Position numbers and translations under genes: made by a program. A DNA stretch of 64,000 nt, from assembly GCF_014648195.1 (NCBI RefSeq), contig NZ_BMQQ01000017.1, positions 90,937 to 154,936 of the forward strand. Reading direction: 5' to 3'. The stretch is from Streptomyces purpureus. GTDB taxonomy: Bacteria; Actinomycetota; Actinomycetes; Streptomycetales; Streptomycetaceae. Under the pieces are notes generated by a model. The model made no database searches and had not been told where the DNA came from. It saw nothing but the letters and a program-made list of their open reading frames with translations. The stretch's first letter is position 1; each line of letters begins with the position of its first letter. This document shows positions 6,531 through 15,501 of this stretch, in pieces.

Positions 6531-9044
6531 TCAGGCGCCGCGGAGGACCGCTCCCGCGCGTTCCGTGGCCAGTGCCACGGCCGCGTCGCGGGCGGCCGAG
6601 GCCTCCTCGACGGTCAGCGTGCGGTCCGTGGCGCGGAAACGCAGCGCGTACGCCAGGGACTTGCTGCCCTCGCCGATCTGGTCGCCGGTGTAGACGTCGA
6701 ACAGGCGGATGGACTCGAGGAGTTCACCGGCGCCTTCGCGCAGGGTCCGCTCCACCTCGGCGGAGGGGACGTCCTTGGGCACGACCAGCGCGACGTCCTG
6801 GGTCGCCACCGGGAAGGTGGAGATCCGCGGTGCCTGCACGGCGCCGGCGGAGGCCTGCTCGACGGTGTCGAGGTCGATCTCCATGGCGCACGTACGGGCC
6901 GGCAGGCCGAAGGCCTTCACGACGCGCGGGTGGAGCTCTCCGGCGTGGCCGACGACCTTCTCCGCGCCGTCGACGACGACGGCGAGCTCGGCGCAGCGGC
7001 CGGGGTGCCACGGACCGTACTGGCCCTGACGCACGATCAGTTCGGCACCGGCCTCACGGGCGACGGTCCGGGCGGCCTCGACCGCGTCGGCCCAGTCGGA
7101 CGGGCGGCCCTTGCCCCACCAGCCGGCCTGCTCGCGGGAGCCCGCGAGGACGACGGCGGCGTGCCGCGGCTGCCGGGGCAGGACGGCGGTGAGACCGGCG
7201 ATCTCCTCGTCGGTGGGACGGCGGTCGGCGGGGATGCGGACCGCGACGTCGGTCCCGTCGGCCGGGTGGAAGACCAGCCCGGTCTCGAAGAGCGCCAGGT
7301 CGTGGCTGCCGCGGCCGTCGTTGCGCCGCAGTGCGCCGAGGAGGCCGGGCAGCAGCGTCGTGCGCAGCGCCGGCTCCTCGTCGGAGAGCGGGTTGACGAG
7401 GGTGACGACGCGGCGGGCCGGGTCGTCGGCGTCGAGGGCGAGCTGGTCGAAGACCTGCTCGCCGATGAACGGGTAGTTCAGGGCCTCGACGTACCCGGCA
7501 CCGGCCAGCGCGCGGCCGACCCGGCGGTGGCTGCGCTGACGCTCGGTCAGGCCCCGGCCGGCGGGCGGCTTGGGCAGCGTGGAGGGCAGGTTCTCGTAGC
7601 CCTCCAGCCGGATGACCTCTTCGGCGAGGTCGTTGGGGGCGACGAGGTCGGGGCGCCAGGACGGCACCGTGACGACCAGCTCGTCCTGCCCGTAGACGTC
7701 GCAGCCGACCTCCTGGAGGCGGCGGACGACGGTCTCGCGGCCGTAGGAGACACCGGCGACCCGGTCGGGGTGGTCGGCGGGCATGGTGATCGTGTGCGGC
7801 CCGGAGGGGGCGACGATCTCCGTGACGCCGGCCTCGGCGGTGCCGCCCGCGAGGAGGACGAGCAGGTCCACCGTGCGCTGGGCGGCGGCGGCAGCGGCCT
7901 GCGGGTCCACGCCGCGCTCGAAGCGCCGGGACGCCTCGGAGGACAGCTTGTGCCGGCGGGCGGTGCGGGCGATGGAGAGCGCGTCGAAGTGCGCGGCCTC
8001 GATGACGACCTCGGTGGTGGCACCGGCGGCGTCGTCGTGGTCGGCGATCTCCGTGTTGGCGCCGCCCATCACACCGGCGAGGCCGATGGCTCCGCGGTCG
8101 TCGGTGATGACGAGGTCCTCGGCGTCGAGGACGCGCTTGACGCCGTCGAGGGTGGTGAACTTCTCGCCGGCCTCGGCGCGGCGGACGCCGATGGTGCCCT
8201 CGACCCGGGAGCGGTCGTAGGCGTGCAGCGGCTGGCCGAGCTCGAGCATCACGTAGTTGGTGACGTCGACGGCGAGCGAGATCGGGCGCATGCCGGCCTT
8301 CTGTAGGCGGCGGCGCAGCCAGATCGGGGAGCGGGCCTCGGGGTCGAGGCCGGTGACGGTCCGGGCGACGAAGCGGTCGCAGCCCATCGGGTCGCCGATC
8401 GTGACCGGGTAGCCGTACGAGTTCGGCGCGGGCACGTCGAGGAGGGCCGGGTCGCGCAGCGGCAGCCCGTAGGCGGTGGCCGCCTCGCGGGCGACGCCGC
8501 GCATGGAGAGGCAGTAGCCGCGGTCGGGCGTGACGGCGATGTCGAGGACCTCGTCGAAGAGTTCGAGGAGCTCGGTGGCGTCGGTGCCGACCTCGTGCTC
8601 GGGCGGCAGCACGATGATGCCGTGGCTGCCGTCGTCGCCCATGCCCAGCTCGTCGCCGGAGCAGATCATGCCGCGGGAGACCCGGCCGTACGTCTTGCGC
8701 TCGGCGATCCGGAAGTCGCCGGGGAGGACGGCGCCGGGCAGGGCCACGACGACCTTGTCGCCCTCGGCGAAGTTCCGGGCGCCGCAGATGATCTCCTGCG
8801 GCTCGCCAGTTCCGTTGGCCTGGCCGACATCGACGGTGCAGAAGCGGATCGGCTTCTTGAACTCGGTCAGTTCCTCGATGGTGCGGACCTGTCCGACGAC
8901 GAGGGGGCCGGAGAGCCCGGCGCCGAGCTGCTCGACGGTCTCGACCTCCAGACCGGCCGACACCAGCTTGGCCTGCACGTCGCGGCCGGTCTCGGTGGCC
9001 GGCAGGTCGACGTACTCCCGCAGCCAGGAAAGCGGGACCCGCAT
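6531..9044 (-). CDS. pheT: phenylalanyl-tRNA synthetase beta subunit
   Basis: The 837-residue beta chain of the (alpha-beta)2 synthetase that charges tRNA-Phe in the cytosol. It starts with the typical MRVPLSWLREYVDLP. A tRNA-binding (EMAP-like) domain follows (about 40-155, GARNFAEGDKVVVALPGA). Next come the B3/B4 editing region (PDRGYCLSMRGVAREAA), the B5 domain (about 400-475, EVGCDVYGQDELVVTVPSWRPDL) and a C-terminal anticodon-binding FDX-ACB domain (about 740-837, STFPVATQDVALVV through AYALRFRATDRTLT). Length is normal. Its ATG overlaps the pheS stop in a TGATG arrangement, so translation is coupled. Terminator at 6480-6511. Confidence 0.98.
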   Translation of the reverse strand: MRVPLSWLREYVDLPATETGRDVQAKLVSAGLEVETVEQLGAGLSGPLVVGQVRTIEELTEFKKPIRFCTVDVGQANGTGEPQEIICGARNFAEGDKVVVALPGAVLPGDFRIAERKTYGRVSRGMICSGDELGMGDDGSHGIIVLPPEHEVGTDATELLELFDEVLDIAVTPDRGYCLSMRGVAREAATAYGLPLRDPALLDVPAPNSYGYPVTIGDPMGCDRFVARTVTGLDPEARSPIWLRRRLQKAGMRPISLAVDVTNYVMLELGQPLHAYDRSRVEGTIGVRRAEAGEKFTTLDGVKRVLDAEDLVITDDRGAIGLAGVMGGANTEIADHDDAAGATTEVVIEAAHFDALSIARTARRHKLSSEASRRFERGVDPQAAAAAAQRTVDLLVLLAGGTAEAGVTEIVAPSGPHTITMPADHPDRVAGVSYGRETVVRRLQEVGCDVYGQDELVVTVPSWRPDLVAPNDLAEEVIRLEGYENLPSTLPKPPAGRGLTERQRSHRRVGRALAGAGYVEALNYPFIGEQVFDQLALDADDPARRVVTLVNPLSDEEPALRTTLLPGLLGALRRNDGRGSHDLALFETGLVFHPADGTDVAVRIPADRRPTDEEIAGLTAVLPRQPRHAAVVLAGSREQAGWWGKGRPSDWADAVEAARTVAREAGAELIVRQGQYGPWHPGRCAELAVVVDGAEKVVGHAGELHPRVVKAFGLPARTCAMEIDLDTVEQASAGAVQAPRISTFPVATQDVALVVPKDVPSAEVERTLREGAGELLESIRLFDVYTGDQIGEGSKSLAYALRFRATDRTLTVEEASAARDAAVALATERAGAVLRGA

Positions 9045-10183
9045 CAGATCTCCATCCCGAACGGCCGGGTGAACCGGACGTCACCCTCGACCATGTCTCG
9101 CATGTCTTCGACGTTGTGGCGGAACATCAGCATCCGTTCGATGCCGAACCCGAAGGCGAATCCGCTGTACTTCTGGGGGTCGACGCCGCAGGCGACGAGC
9201 ACCTTGGGGTTGACCATGCCGCAGCCGCCGAGCTCGATCCAGCCCTCGCTGGAGCAGGTGCGGCAGGGGCGCTCCGGGTTGCCGACGGACTCGCCGCGGC
9301 AGACGTAGCAGAGCATGTCCATCTCGGCGGACGGCTCGGTGAAGGGGAAGAAGTTGGGGCGCAGCCGGGTCTTCATGTCGGGGCCGAAGAGCGCCTGGAC
9401 CATGTGGTCGAGGGTGCCCTTCAGGTCGGCCATGGTGAGGCCCTCGTCGACGGCGAGCAGCTCGATCTGGTGGAAGACCGGGGTGTGCGTGGCGTCGAGC
9501 TCGTCGGTGCGGTAGACCCGGCCGGGGCACACCACGTAGACCGGGGGTTCCCGGTCGATGAGGGTGCGGGCCTGGACCGGGGAGGTGTGCGTCCGCAGCA
9601 CGATGCCGGACTCGTCGCCGGTGGTGACCTTGCCGTCGGCGGTGGTGCCCTGGACGAAGAAGGTGTCCTGGGTCTGCCGGGCCGGGTGGTCGGGGACGAA
9701 GTTGAGGGCGTCGAAGTTGAACCACTCCGCCTCGACCTCGGGGCCCTCGGCGACCTCGTAGCCCATGGAGACGAAGACGTCGGAGACGCGCTCCATGAGG
9801 GTGGTCAGCGGGTGGCGGGCGCCGGACGGGGTGCGGTCGTAGGGAAGGGTGACGTCCACCGCCTCCTCGACCAGCACGCGGGCGTCGCGCTCGGCCTCCA
9901 GCTCGGCCTGGCGGGTCGCCAGGGCCTTGCTGACCTGGCCGCGGGCCTGGCCGACGCGCTTGCCGGCCTCGGCCTTGGCCTGCGGCGGCAGCGCGCCGAT
10001 CTCCCGGTTGGCGAGGGCGAGCGGCGAGGTGCCACCGGTGTGCGCGACCTTCGCGTGCGCGAGCTCGTCGAGGTCGCCCGCGGCGGCGAAGGCGGCGAGC
10101 GCCTCGTCCCGCATGCGCTCGATCTCTTCCGGTTTCAGTGCCTCGACCTCAACCGGGTCGTACGACTTATTGGGTGCGGACAT
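9044..10183 (-). CDS. pheS: phenylalanyl-tRNA synthetase alpha subunit
   Basis: The 379-residue catalytic alpha chain of phenylalanyl-tRNA synthetase. The N-terminal coiled-coil arm runs to about residue 90 (IERMRDEALAAFAAAGDLDEL, then RQAELEAERDARVLVEEAVD). The class II catalytic core follows with RHPLTTLMERVSDVFVSMGY, motif 2 around VFHQIELLAVDEG, GGCGMVNP and motif 3 GFGIERMLMFRH. The ATG at 10183 follows GGGAAGAG; a longer in-frame reading into upstream DNA lacks any synthetase similarity. The 127-bp leader shows no T-box or obvious Phe-rich leader peptide. It is the first gene of the pheST operon. Confidence 0.98.
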   Translation of the reverse strand: MSAPNKSYDPVEVEALKPEEIERMRDEALAAFAAAGDLDELAHAKVAHTGGTSPLALANREIGALPPQAKAEAGKRVGQARGQVSKALATRQAELEAERDARVLVEEAVDVTLPYDRTPSGARHPLTTLMERVSDVFVSMGYEVAEGPEVEAEWFNFDALNFVPDHPARQTQDTFFVQGTTADGKVTTGDESGIVLRTHTSPVQARTLIDREPPVYVVCPGRVYRTDELDATHTPVFHQIELLAVDEGLTMADLKGTLDHMVQALFGPDMKTRLRPNFFPFTEPSAEMDMLCYVCRGESVGNPERPCRTCSSEGWIELGGCGMVNPKVLVACGVDPQKYSGFAFGFGIERMLMFRHNVEDMRDMVEGDVRFTRPFGMEI

Positions 10184-10310
10184 CTCTTCCCGTGCTTCCG
10201 TTTGGCTGGCTGGGCTGCCCCGCTCGACGACTGGGGCGCAAACGTGCCAAAGGTCGAGTCTAACGGGGTGCGAGGATGCGAATGAGCCCGTGGGCTGCTC
10301 GGACGCTCTC

Positions 10311-11462
10311 TCAGGGTTGCTGGAGATAGGCCGGGGCGCCGACGGGCAGGATAAATCGGAACTCGGCGCCACCGCCGGGTCCGCGGCCGACGGTGATCGT
10401 GCCGCCGTGCGCCTCGACGATGCCCTTGACGATATAGAGGCCGAGACCGGTCCCGCCACGCTTGCTGCCCCGCCAGAAGCGGGTGAAGACACGGCCCATC
10501 GACTCCTCGGGGATGCCGGGGCCTTCGTCGCTCACGGTGACGGCCGTTCCCTTCTCTGTCCGTCCGGCGCTGCTGACGTGCGCCGGTGCCACGTCGATGG
10601 TGACGGTTCCCTCGCCGTGGCGCACCGCATTTTCGAGCAGGTTGCCGAGGATCTGGTCGATCTTGTCGGGGTCGGCCCACAGGTCGGGCAGGCCGGGCCG
10701 GACACGGACGAAGAACCGGTCGGGCGACTGGCCGCCGGTGGTGTGCGCCTGGATGTGGCGGCCGACGGCGGCGGCGATGTCGACGGGCTGGCGGCGGACC
10801 TCGAGGCGTCCGGAGTCGATCCGGGAGATGTCGAGGAGCTCGGCGATCAGCCGGGTGACGCGGTTGGCGTCGGCGTCGACGGTCTCCAGCATGAGCCGCT
10901 TCTGGTCGTCGGTGAACCGCTCCCACTTGGCGAGGAGGGTGGCGGTGAAGCCCTTGACGGAGGTGAGCGGGGAGCGCAGTTCGTGGGCGACGGTGGCGAT
11001 GAGCTCGGCGTGGCTGCGTTCGTTGCGGCGGCGGGCCTCGGTGCCGCGCAGCGAGACGACGACCCGGCGGACCGGTCCGGTGGGGTGCTCGCGGACGTAG
11101 CGGGCGGAGACGAGGACCTCGCGGCCGCCGGGCAGGAGCAGGTTCCGCTCGGGCTGGCCGGTACGGGTGGCCAGGCCGCCGTACGGGTCGGTGAGGGCCC
11201 ACCAGCGGCGGCCCTTGAGGTCTTCCAGCGGCAGGACCTGGTCGAGGGCGCGGCCGAGGGCCTGGTCGGCCGGGAGCGCGGTGATCCGGGCCGCGGCGGC
11301 GTTGAAGCAGACGACGTGCCCGGTGGCGTCGGCGACGACGAGACCGTCGGGCAGGTCGTCGGGGTCGATGCCGGCCGGGCGGACGTCGAGGGGGTCGCCG
11401 TCCGCGGCCGCGTTCCGCGGGGTGTGCGTGGTGTGCGTGGGCCGGTCCGTGCCGACTGTCAT
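10311..11462 (-). CDS. cytosolic PAS-domain sensor histidine kinase
   Basis: A 383-residue kinase without membrane segments, so it senses an internal signal or docks to a partner. Residues about 35-140 form a PAS fold (GLVVADATGHVVCFNAAAARI). The HisKA domain carries the phospho-accepting His160 in ATVAHELRSPLTSVKGF. The ATPase domain shows the N box (DQILGNLLENAVRHGEG), G1 box (VSDEGPGIPEE), F box (FTRFWRGS) and G2 box (GGTGLGLYIVKGIV). All catalytic motifs are intact. No response regulator is adjacent, so its partner is encoded elsewhere; the NarL-type regulator at the right end of the window is not close enough to assume pairing. It lies upstream of pheS and downstream of the rRNA methylase gene, all on one strand. 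Confidence 0.93.
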   Translation of the reverse strand: MTVGTDRPTHTTHTPRNAAADGDPLDVRPAGIDPDDLPDGLVVADATGHVVCFNAAAARITALPADQALGRALDQVLPLEDLKGRRWWALTDPYGGLATRTGQPERNLLLPGGREVLVSARYVREHPTGPVRRVVVSLRGTEARRRNERSHAELIATVAHELRSPLTSVKGFTATLLAKWERFTDDQKRLMLETVDADANRVTRLIAELLDISRIDSGRLEVRRQPVDIAAAVGRHIQAHTTGGQSPDRFFVRVRPGLPDLWADPDKIDQILGNLLENAVRHGEGTVTIDVAPAHVSSAGRTEKGTAVTVSDEGPGIPEESMGRVFTRFWRGSKRGGTGLGLYIVKGIVEAHGGTITVGRGPGGGAEFRFILPVGAPAYLQQP

Positions 11463-11516
11463 CCCCGTACCCCACCTCTCCGTGAAGCGCAGTGGGCCCC
11501 CGAGCCCGTCACCCTA

Positions 11517-12374
<858 letters not shown>

Positions 12375-12450
12375 GGTGTGCGGCTCACTCTTCCTGCCGG
12401 GGTCCGGGGTCGTCCCCGGGAAAGCACAGTCGTACGAGAGGTGGAACGCG

Positions 12451-12483
12451 CCGGACCCGCAGGCGCTGGGCCTGCGGGTCCGG
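12451..12483 (-). terminator. terminator of the infC-rpmI-rplT operon
   Basis: CCGGACCCGCAGGC (12451-12464) and its exact complement (12470-12483) form a 14-bp stem with a five-base loop, 24 bases beyond the rplT stop. There is no T-run. Confidence 0.75.
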
Positions 12484-12507
12484 GCAGAAGTACTGCGGCC
12501 TGGAAGA

Positions 12508-12894
12508 TCAGGCGGCGGCCTTCGGGGCGTTGACGTCGGCCGGGAGGGCCTTCTGCGCGACCTCGACGAGGGCGGCGAACGCGTTGGCGTCGTTGACGGC
12601 CAGCTCGGCGAGGATCTTGCGGTCCACCTCGATGTTGGCGGCCTTCAGACCCTGGATGAGGCGGTTGTACGTCATGCCGTTCAGGCGGGCAGCGGCGTTG
12701 ATGCGCTGGATCCACAGCTGACGGAAGTCGCCCTTGCGCTTCTTGCGGTCGTTGTAGTTGTAGACCAGCGAGTGGGTGACCTGCTCCTTGGCCTTGCGGT
12801 ACAGGCGCGAACGCTGGCCGCGGTAACCGCTGGCCTGCTCGAGGATCGCCCGGCGCTTCTTGTGGGCGTTGACTGCCCGCTTGACGCGTGCCAC
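12508..12894 (-). CDS. rplT: 50S ribosomal protein L20
   Basis: The 128-residue L20 protein, an early-assembly 23S rRNA binder and, in other bacteria, an autoregulator of this operon. MARVKRAVNAHKKRRAILEQ, KGDFRQLWIQRINAAAR and GMTYNRLIQGLKAANIEVDRK are diagnostic. It is slightly longer than the usual 115-120 residues because of an Ala/Pro-rich tail. It is the last gene of the operon, 105 bases after rpmI; that gap holds an 8-bp hairpin (12972-12988) directly after the rpmI stop. Confidence 0.98.
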   Translation of the reverse strand: MARVKRAVNAHKKRRAILEQASGYRGQRSRLYRKAKEQVTHSLVYNYNDRKKRKGDFRQLWIQRINAAARLNGMTYNRLIQGLKAANIEVDRKILAELAVNDANAFAALVEVAQKALPADVNAPKAAA

Positions 12895-12999
12895 TTGTTA
12901 ACTCCTTGTAGCGGGGCCGCGGTTGGACTCACACGACCCGGAAACGAATTGGTCCCGGACTGGGCCGGAGGCCCTCGGTCACCGAGGGCGGAAGGTCAA

Positions 13000-13194
13000 T
13001 CAGATGCCCAGCATCTTCTTGATCTTGGCGGCGTCACCCGGGGCCATCTCGGCGTTGCCGGTGAGGCGACGCGTCAGCTTGGACGACTTGTGCTCGAGCA
13101 GGTGGCGCTTGCCGGCGCGCTCACGCAGCACCTTGCCGGAGCCGGTGATCTTGAAGCGCTTCTTGGCACCGCTGTGCGTCTTGTTCTTCGGCAT
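13000..13194 (-). CDS. rpmI: 50S ribosomal protein L35
   Basis: The 64-residue, highly basic L35 protein of the large ribosomal subunit. MPKNKTHSGAKKRFK, GKRHLLEHKSSKLTRRL and the C-terminal IKKMLG are typical and the length is exact. The ATG follows GAGGAGAGAACGGCGCG. A nested hairpin (13220-13256) lies just upstream of that ribosome binding site and may affect translation or mRNA processing between infC and rpmI. Confidence 0.98.
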   Translation of the reverse strand: MPKNKTHSGAKKRFKITGSGKVLRERAGKRHLLEHKSSKLTRRLTGNAEMAPGDAAKIKKMLGI

Positions 13195-13219
13195 CGCGCC
13201 GTTCTCTCCTCGTCAGTGG

Positions 13220-13256
13220 CGCTCCCACCGGTGCCAGGCACCGGTAACCGGGAGCG
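13220..13256 (-). promoter_or_regulatory. nested hairpin before rpmI
   Basis: An inner perfect stem (ACCGGTGCC / GGCACCGGT around a single A) is enclosed by an outer stem CGCTCCC / GGGAGCG. It sits in the infC-rpmI gap about 11 bases before the rpmI ribosome binding site. It could be a processing, protein-binding or partial termination structure; it is seen but not proven functional. Confidence 0.5.
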
Positions 13257-13318
13257 TCAGATCTTGGTGTGGTGTGTCCGGGCGGGGCCGGGGGGCGCCT
13301 GGATGGCCGCCCCTCCGA

Positions 13319-13975
13319 TCACGCCTCGGGGTTCTCGGCCTCGGCGTCGGCCGGAGCCTCCGCCTGGGCCTCGGCCGGAGCCTCGGTCGCCTCGGACGAG
13401 CCGCCCTGACGCTCGGCCTTGCGTGCGGCCTGAGCCTCACGCGCCTCGGCCATGGCCTCGGTCTTCTTCTTGTGGGGGCCAAGAACCATGATCATGTTCC
13501 GGCCGTCCTGCTTCGGGTTGGACTCGATGAAGCCAAGCTCCTCGACGTCCGAAGCGAGGCGCTGGAGCAGCCGGAAGCCCAGTTCAGGGCGGGACTGCTC
13601 ACGACCACGGAACATGATCGTGATCTTGACCTTGTCGCCCTGCTTGAGGAACCGGACGACATGACCCTTCTTGGTGTCATAGTCGTGCGGGTCGATCTTC
13701 GGCCGGAGCTTCATCTCCTTGATGACCGTGTGCGCCTGGTTCTTACGCGCCTCACGGGCCTTCATGGCCGACTCGTACTTGAACTTCCCGTAGTCCATGA
13801 GCTTGCACACGGGCGGACGGGCGTTCGCCGCGACCTCGACCAGGTCGAGGTCGTACTCCTGTGCAAGCTCCAGGGCCTTGGCAAGCGGAACAATTCCGAC
13901 CTGCTCGCCACTGGGACCGACAAGTCGCACCTCTGGAACGCGAATCCGGTCGTTGATGCGGGGCTCGGCGCTGAT
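13319..13975 (-). CDS. infC: translation initiation factor IF-3 (ATC start)
   Basis: IF-3 binds the 30S subunit, checks the start codon and keeps subunits apart. From ISAEPRINDRIRVPEVRLVG onward the protein is a full IF-3: N domain, linker (YGKFKYESAMKAREARKNQ), C domain (IKEMKLRPKIDPHDYDTKKG, KVKITIMFRGREQSRPELG) and an Ala/Glu-rich tail. I place the start at an ATC codon (13975): a perfect AGGAGG lies four bases before it (13985-13980), and the product would begin like mycobacterial IF-3. The nearest standard in-frame start is a GTG 14 codons upstream without a good ribosome binding site. A GTG five codons before the glycines, which I recall being used in Streptomyces annotations, is GCG here. 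Rare non-AUG starts are a known autoregulatory feature of infC in other bacteria. Confidence 0.93.
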   Translation of the reverse strand: MSAEPRINDRIRVPEVRLVGPSGEQVGIVPLAKALELAQEYDLDLVEVAANARPPVCKLMDYGKFKYESAMKAREARKNQAHTVIKEMKLRPKIDPHDYDTKKGHVVRFLKQGDKVKITIMFRGREQSRPELGFRLLQRLASDVEELGFIESNPKQDGRNMIMVLGPHKKKTEAMAEAREAQAARKAERQGGSSEATEAPAEAQAEAPADAEAENPEA

Positions 13976-14351
13976 GGATCCTCCTCGGTAGCACCACGCG
14001 ACCGCCTGGCGGACGGACACGTAACGTCTGTTCTTTGAGACCAACCGCGCCGGTACACGAAAAATGCCCCGACGGGACACAGGCGGGGCTCCAAGGAAAT
14101 ACCGGAGCACCGCCACGGCGTACCGCGGGGCGCACATCGGGCGGCTCCATCGTCCGTACGGAACGATGGTCGCCACCTGACCGGTGACCCGCCGCCCCGG
14201 AGGGCGGCCAGGTGGGAGATCGGAGCCTCCACTTGTGGGCCGGGCACGCAGGTGTCCGGCCGGTCGTTACACAAGGTTAGCAGCTTCGGCCCGCGGGGGC
14301 GAACGGAAGGCCGGGACGGCGTCCGGCGGGGCGGGGCATATCGTGTGGGGC
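13976..14351 (-). other. infC leader and divergent promoter region
   Basis: This 376-bp gene-free stretch holds the infC leader. It contains the terminator-like hairpin at 14066-14089, a second hairpin (CCATCGT / ACGATGG, 14147-14169) and GC-rich complementary runs around 14192-14213. The infC promoter is probably near 14260-14280; I cannot fix its hexamers. The promoter of the DUF1844 gene must lie at the right end. Confidence 0.55.
14066..14089 (-). promoter_or_regulatory. terminator-like attenuator in the infC leader
   Basis: On the minus strand GCCCCG (14089-14084), a 12-base loop and CGGGGC (14071-14066) are followed at once by ATTTTTC (14065-14059). Hairpin plus U-tract is a classic intrinsic terminator, placed about 90 bases upstream of the infC start and inside its leader. 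That position points to premature termination as a control of the infC-rpmI-rplT operon. Confidence 0.6.
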
Positions 14352-14729
14352 ATGAGTGAGACGCCCTCCACGCCTTCCGGAGAATCCCCCGAATCCCCCG
14401 ACTTCGACGCCATGACCCGCGACATCGCGGAGGTCCCGGCCGTCGAGGTGATCGTGACGGTCGCCGTCAACCTGATGAGCGCCGCCGCGGTGAAGCTCGG
14501 GCTGACCGAGGAGGGCGAGGAGCACAAGGACCTGGACGAGGCCCGCAAGCTGGTGCACGCGCTCGCCGGTCTGCTCGACGCGAGCACGACCGAGATCAGC
14601 TCGTTCCACGCGGCGCCGCTGCGGGACGGCCTGAAGTCGCTCCAGCTCGCGTTCCGCGAGGCGTCCATCGTCCCGGACGAGCCGGGCAAGGGCCCGGGCG
14701 AGAAGTACACCGGGCCGGTCTACGGCTAG
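14352..14729 (+). CDS. DUF1844 family protein
   Basis: A 125-residue cytosolic, acidic, helical protein. It matches the DUF1844 family, usually encoded next to infC in actinobacteria: AVEVIVTVAVNLMSAAAVKLGL, EARKLVHALAGLLDAS and LRDGLKSLQLAFREAS. No enzymatic motif is visible and the function is unknown. The ATG at 14352 starts the conserved part; the longer frame upstream covers the infC promoter region and is rejected. The last four bases overlap the end of the convergent SseB-like gene. Confidence 0.88.
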   Translation: MSETPSTPSGESPESPDFDAMTRDIAEVPAVEVIVTVAVNLMSAAAVKLGLTEEGEEHKDLDEARKLVHALAGLLDASTTEISSFHAAPLRDGLKSLQLAFREASIVPDEPGKGPGEKYTGPVYG

Positions 14730-15472
14730 TCGTCCGACCCGCTCTTCCGTAGGTAAAGGGGCTCGCCGGGAGGCGTGGCCGAGGCCGGCAGCAACGCCAG
14801 GTCGAGGCCGCGCACCAGGCGGGCCCTGAGTGTTTCGTCGGCGGCCAGGGCGCGGGCGACCCGCTGGGCCGCCTCGGCCGGGGCCGCGTCCGGGGCGAGG
14901 ACGAGGGCGAGGGTGGCGTCGGCGCTGCCCGGGCCGAGGTGGGCGCGCAGGACGGCGGGCTCGGCGGCGACGGCTTCCCGGACGGCGGCGACGACGGCCG
15001 GGTCGGCGATCGGGTCGGTGCTGGTGCGGCCCTCGGCGAGGGCGAGCAGGGCGGGGCCGGTCAGCTGGTACGGCACGGGGCCCGCGAGGTCGAGGACGAG
15101 CGTGTCGGCCTTCTCGTGCGCGGCGGCCTGGAGGGCCTGGTGCAGGGGTACGGCGACGGGGCGGGCGGCCGGGTCCCAGCGGGCCAGGGACGCGGTGGAG
15201 GTGAAGGCGGGCAGGGCGCGCCGGTCACCGGCGGTGAGGGTGGGGACGGCCATGTCGCTGGTCTTCTCGCGGCGCAGCCCGTTCTCGTCGGTCTCCACCT
15301 CGCCGAGGACGGCGACGACGGGGACGAGGAGCCGGGCGTCGCGCAGGGCCTCCAGCACGGGGCCGTGTGCGGTGCGGTCCTCGGCCCAGGCCGCGAGGGC
15401 CGCGGTGAGCCGCGGGTCGGCGGTGCCGTCGTCGTCGGAGAAACCGGGGTCCGGGATGTTCTTGAGCGCCAC
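14726..15472 (-). CDS. SseB-family protein
   Basis: A 248-residue cytosolic protein with the SseB N-terminal domain (DPRLTAALAAWAEDRTAHGPVLEALRDARLLVPVVAVLG, here shown in two parts by its halves 18-37 and 38-57) and a second alpha/beta half ending LALLPASATPPGEPLYLR. Actinobacterial members are unrelated in role to the Salmonella effector chaperone; their function is not established. It ends in a 4-bp overlap with DUF1844 and is followed upstream on the same strand by nothing within 29 bases of the protease gene, so it may share a transcript boundary with it. Start ATG at 15472. Confidence 0.82.
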   Translation of the reverse strand: MALKNIPDPGFSDDDGTADPRLTAALAAWAEDRTAHGPVLEALRDARLLVPVVAVLGEVETDENGLRREKTSDMAVPTLTAGDRRALPAFTSTASLARWDPAARPVAVPLHQALQAAAHEKADTLVLDLAGPVPYQLTGPALLALAEGRTSTDPIADPAVVAAVREAVAAEPAVLRAHLGPGSADATLALVLAPDAAPAEAAQRVARALAADETLRARLVRGLDLALLPASATPPGEPLYLRKSGSDD

Positions 15473-15501
15473 CCGTCGAGCCTAACGGGTGGCCCCCGGC
15501 G

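Noticed and set aside
10184..10310. Possible T-box or Phe leader peptide before pheS
   Set aside because: No T-box conserved sequence and no short frame rich in Phe codons followed by a terminator could be seen.
13976..14176. Longer infC reading with an upstream ATG
   Set aside because: It would run through the attenuator hairpin and U-tract of the leader and has no IF-3 similarity before the ATC codon.
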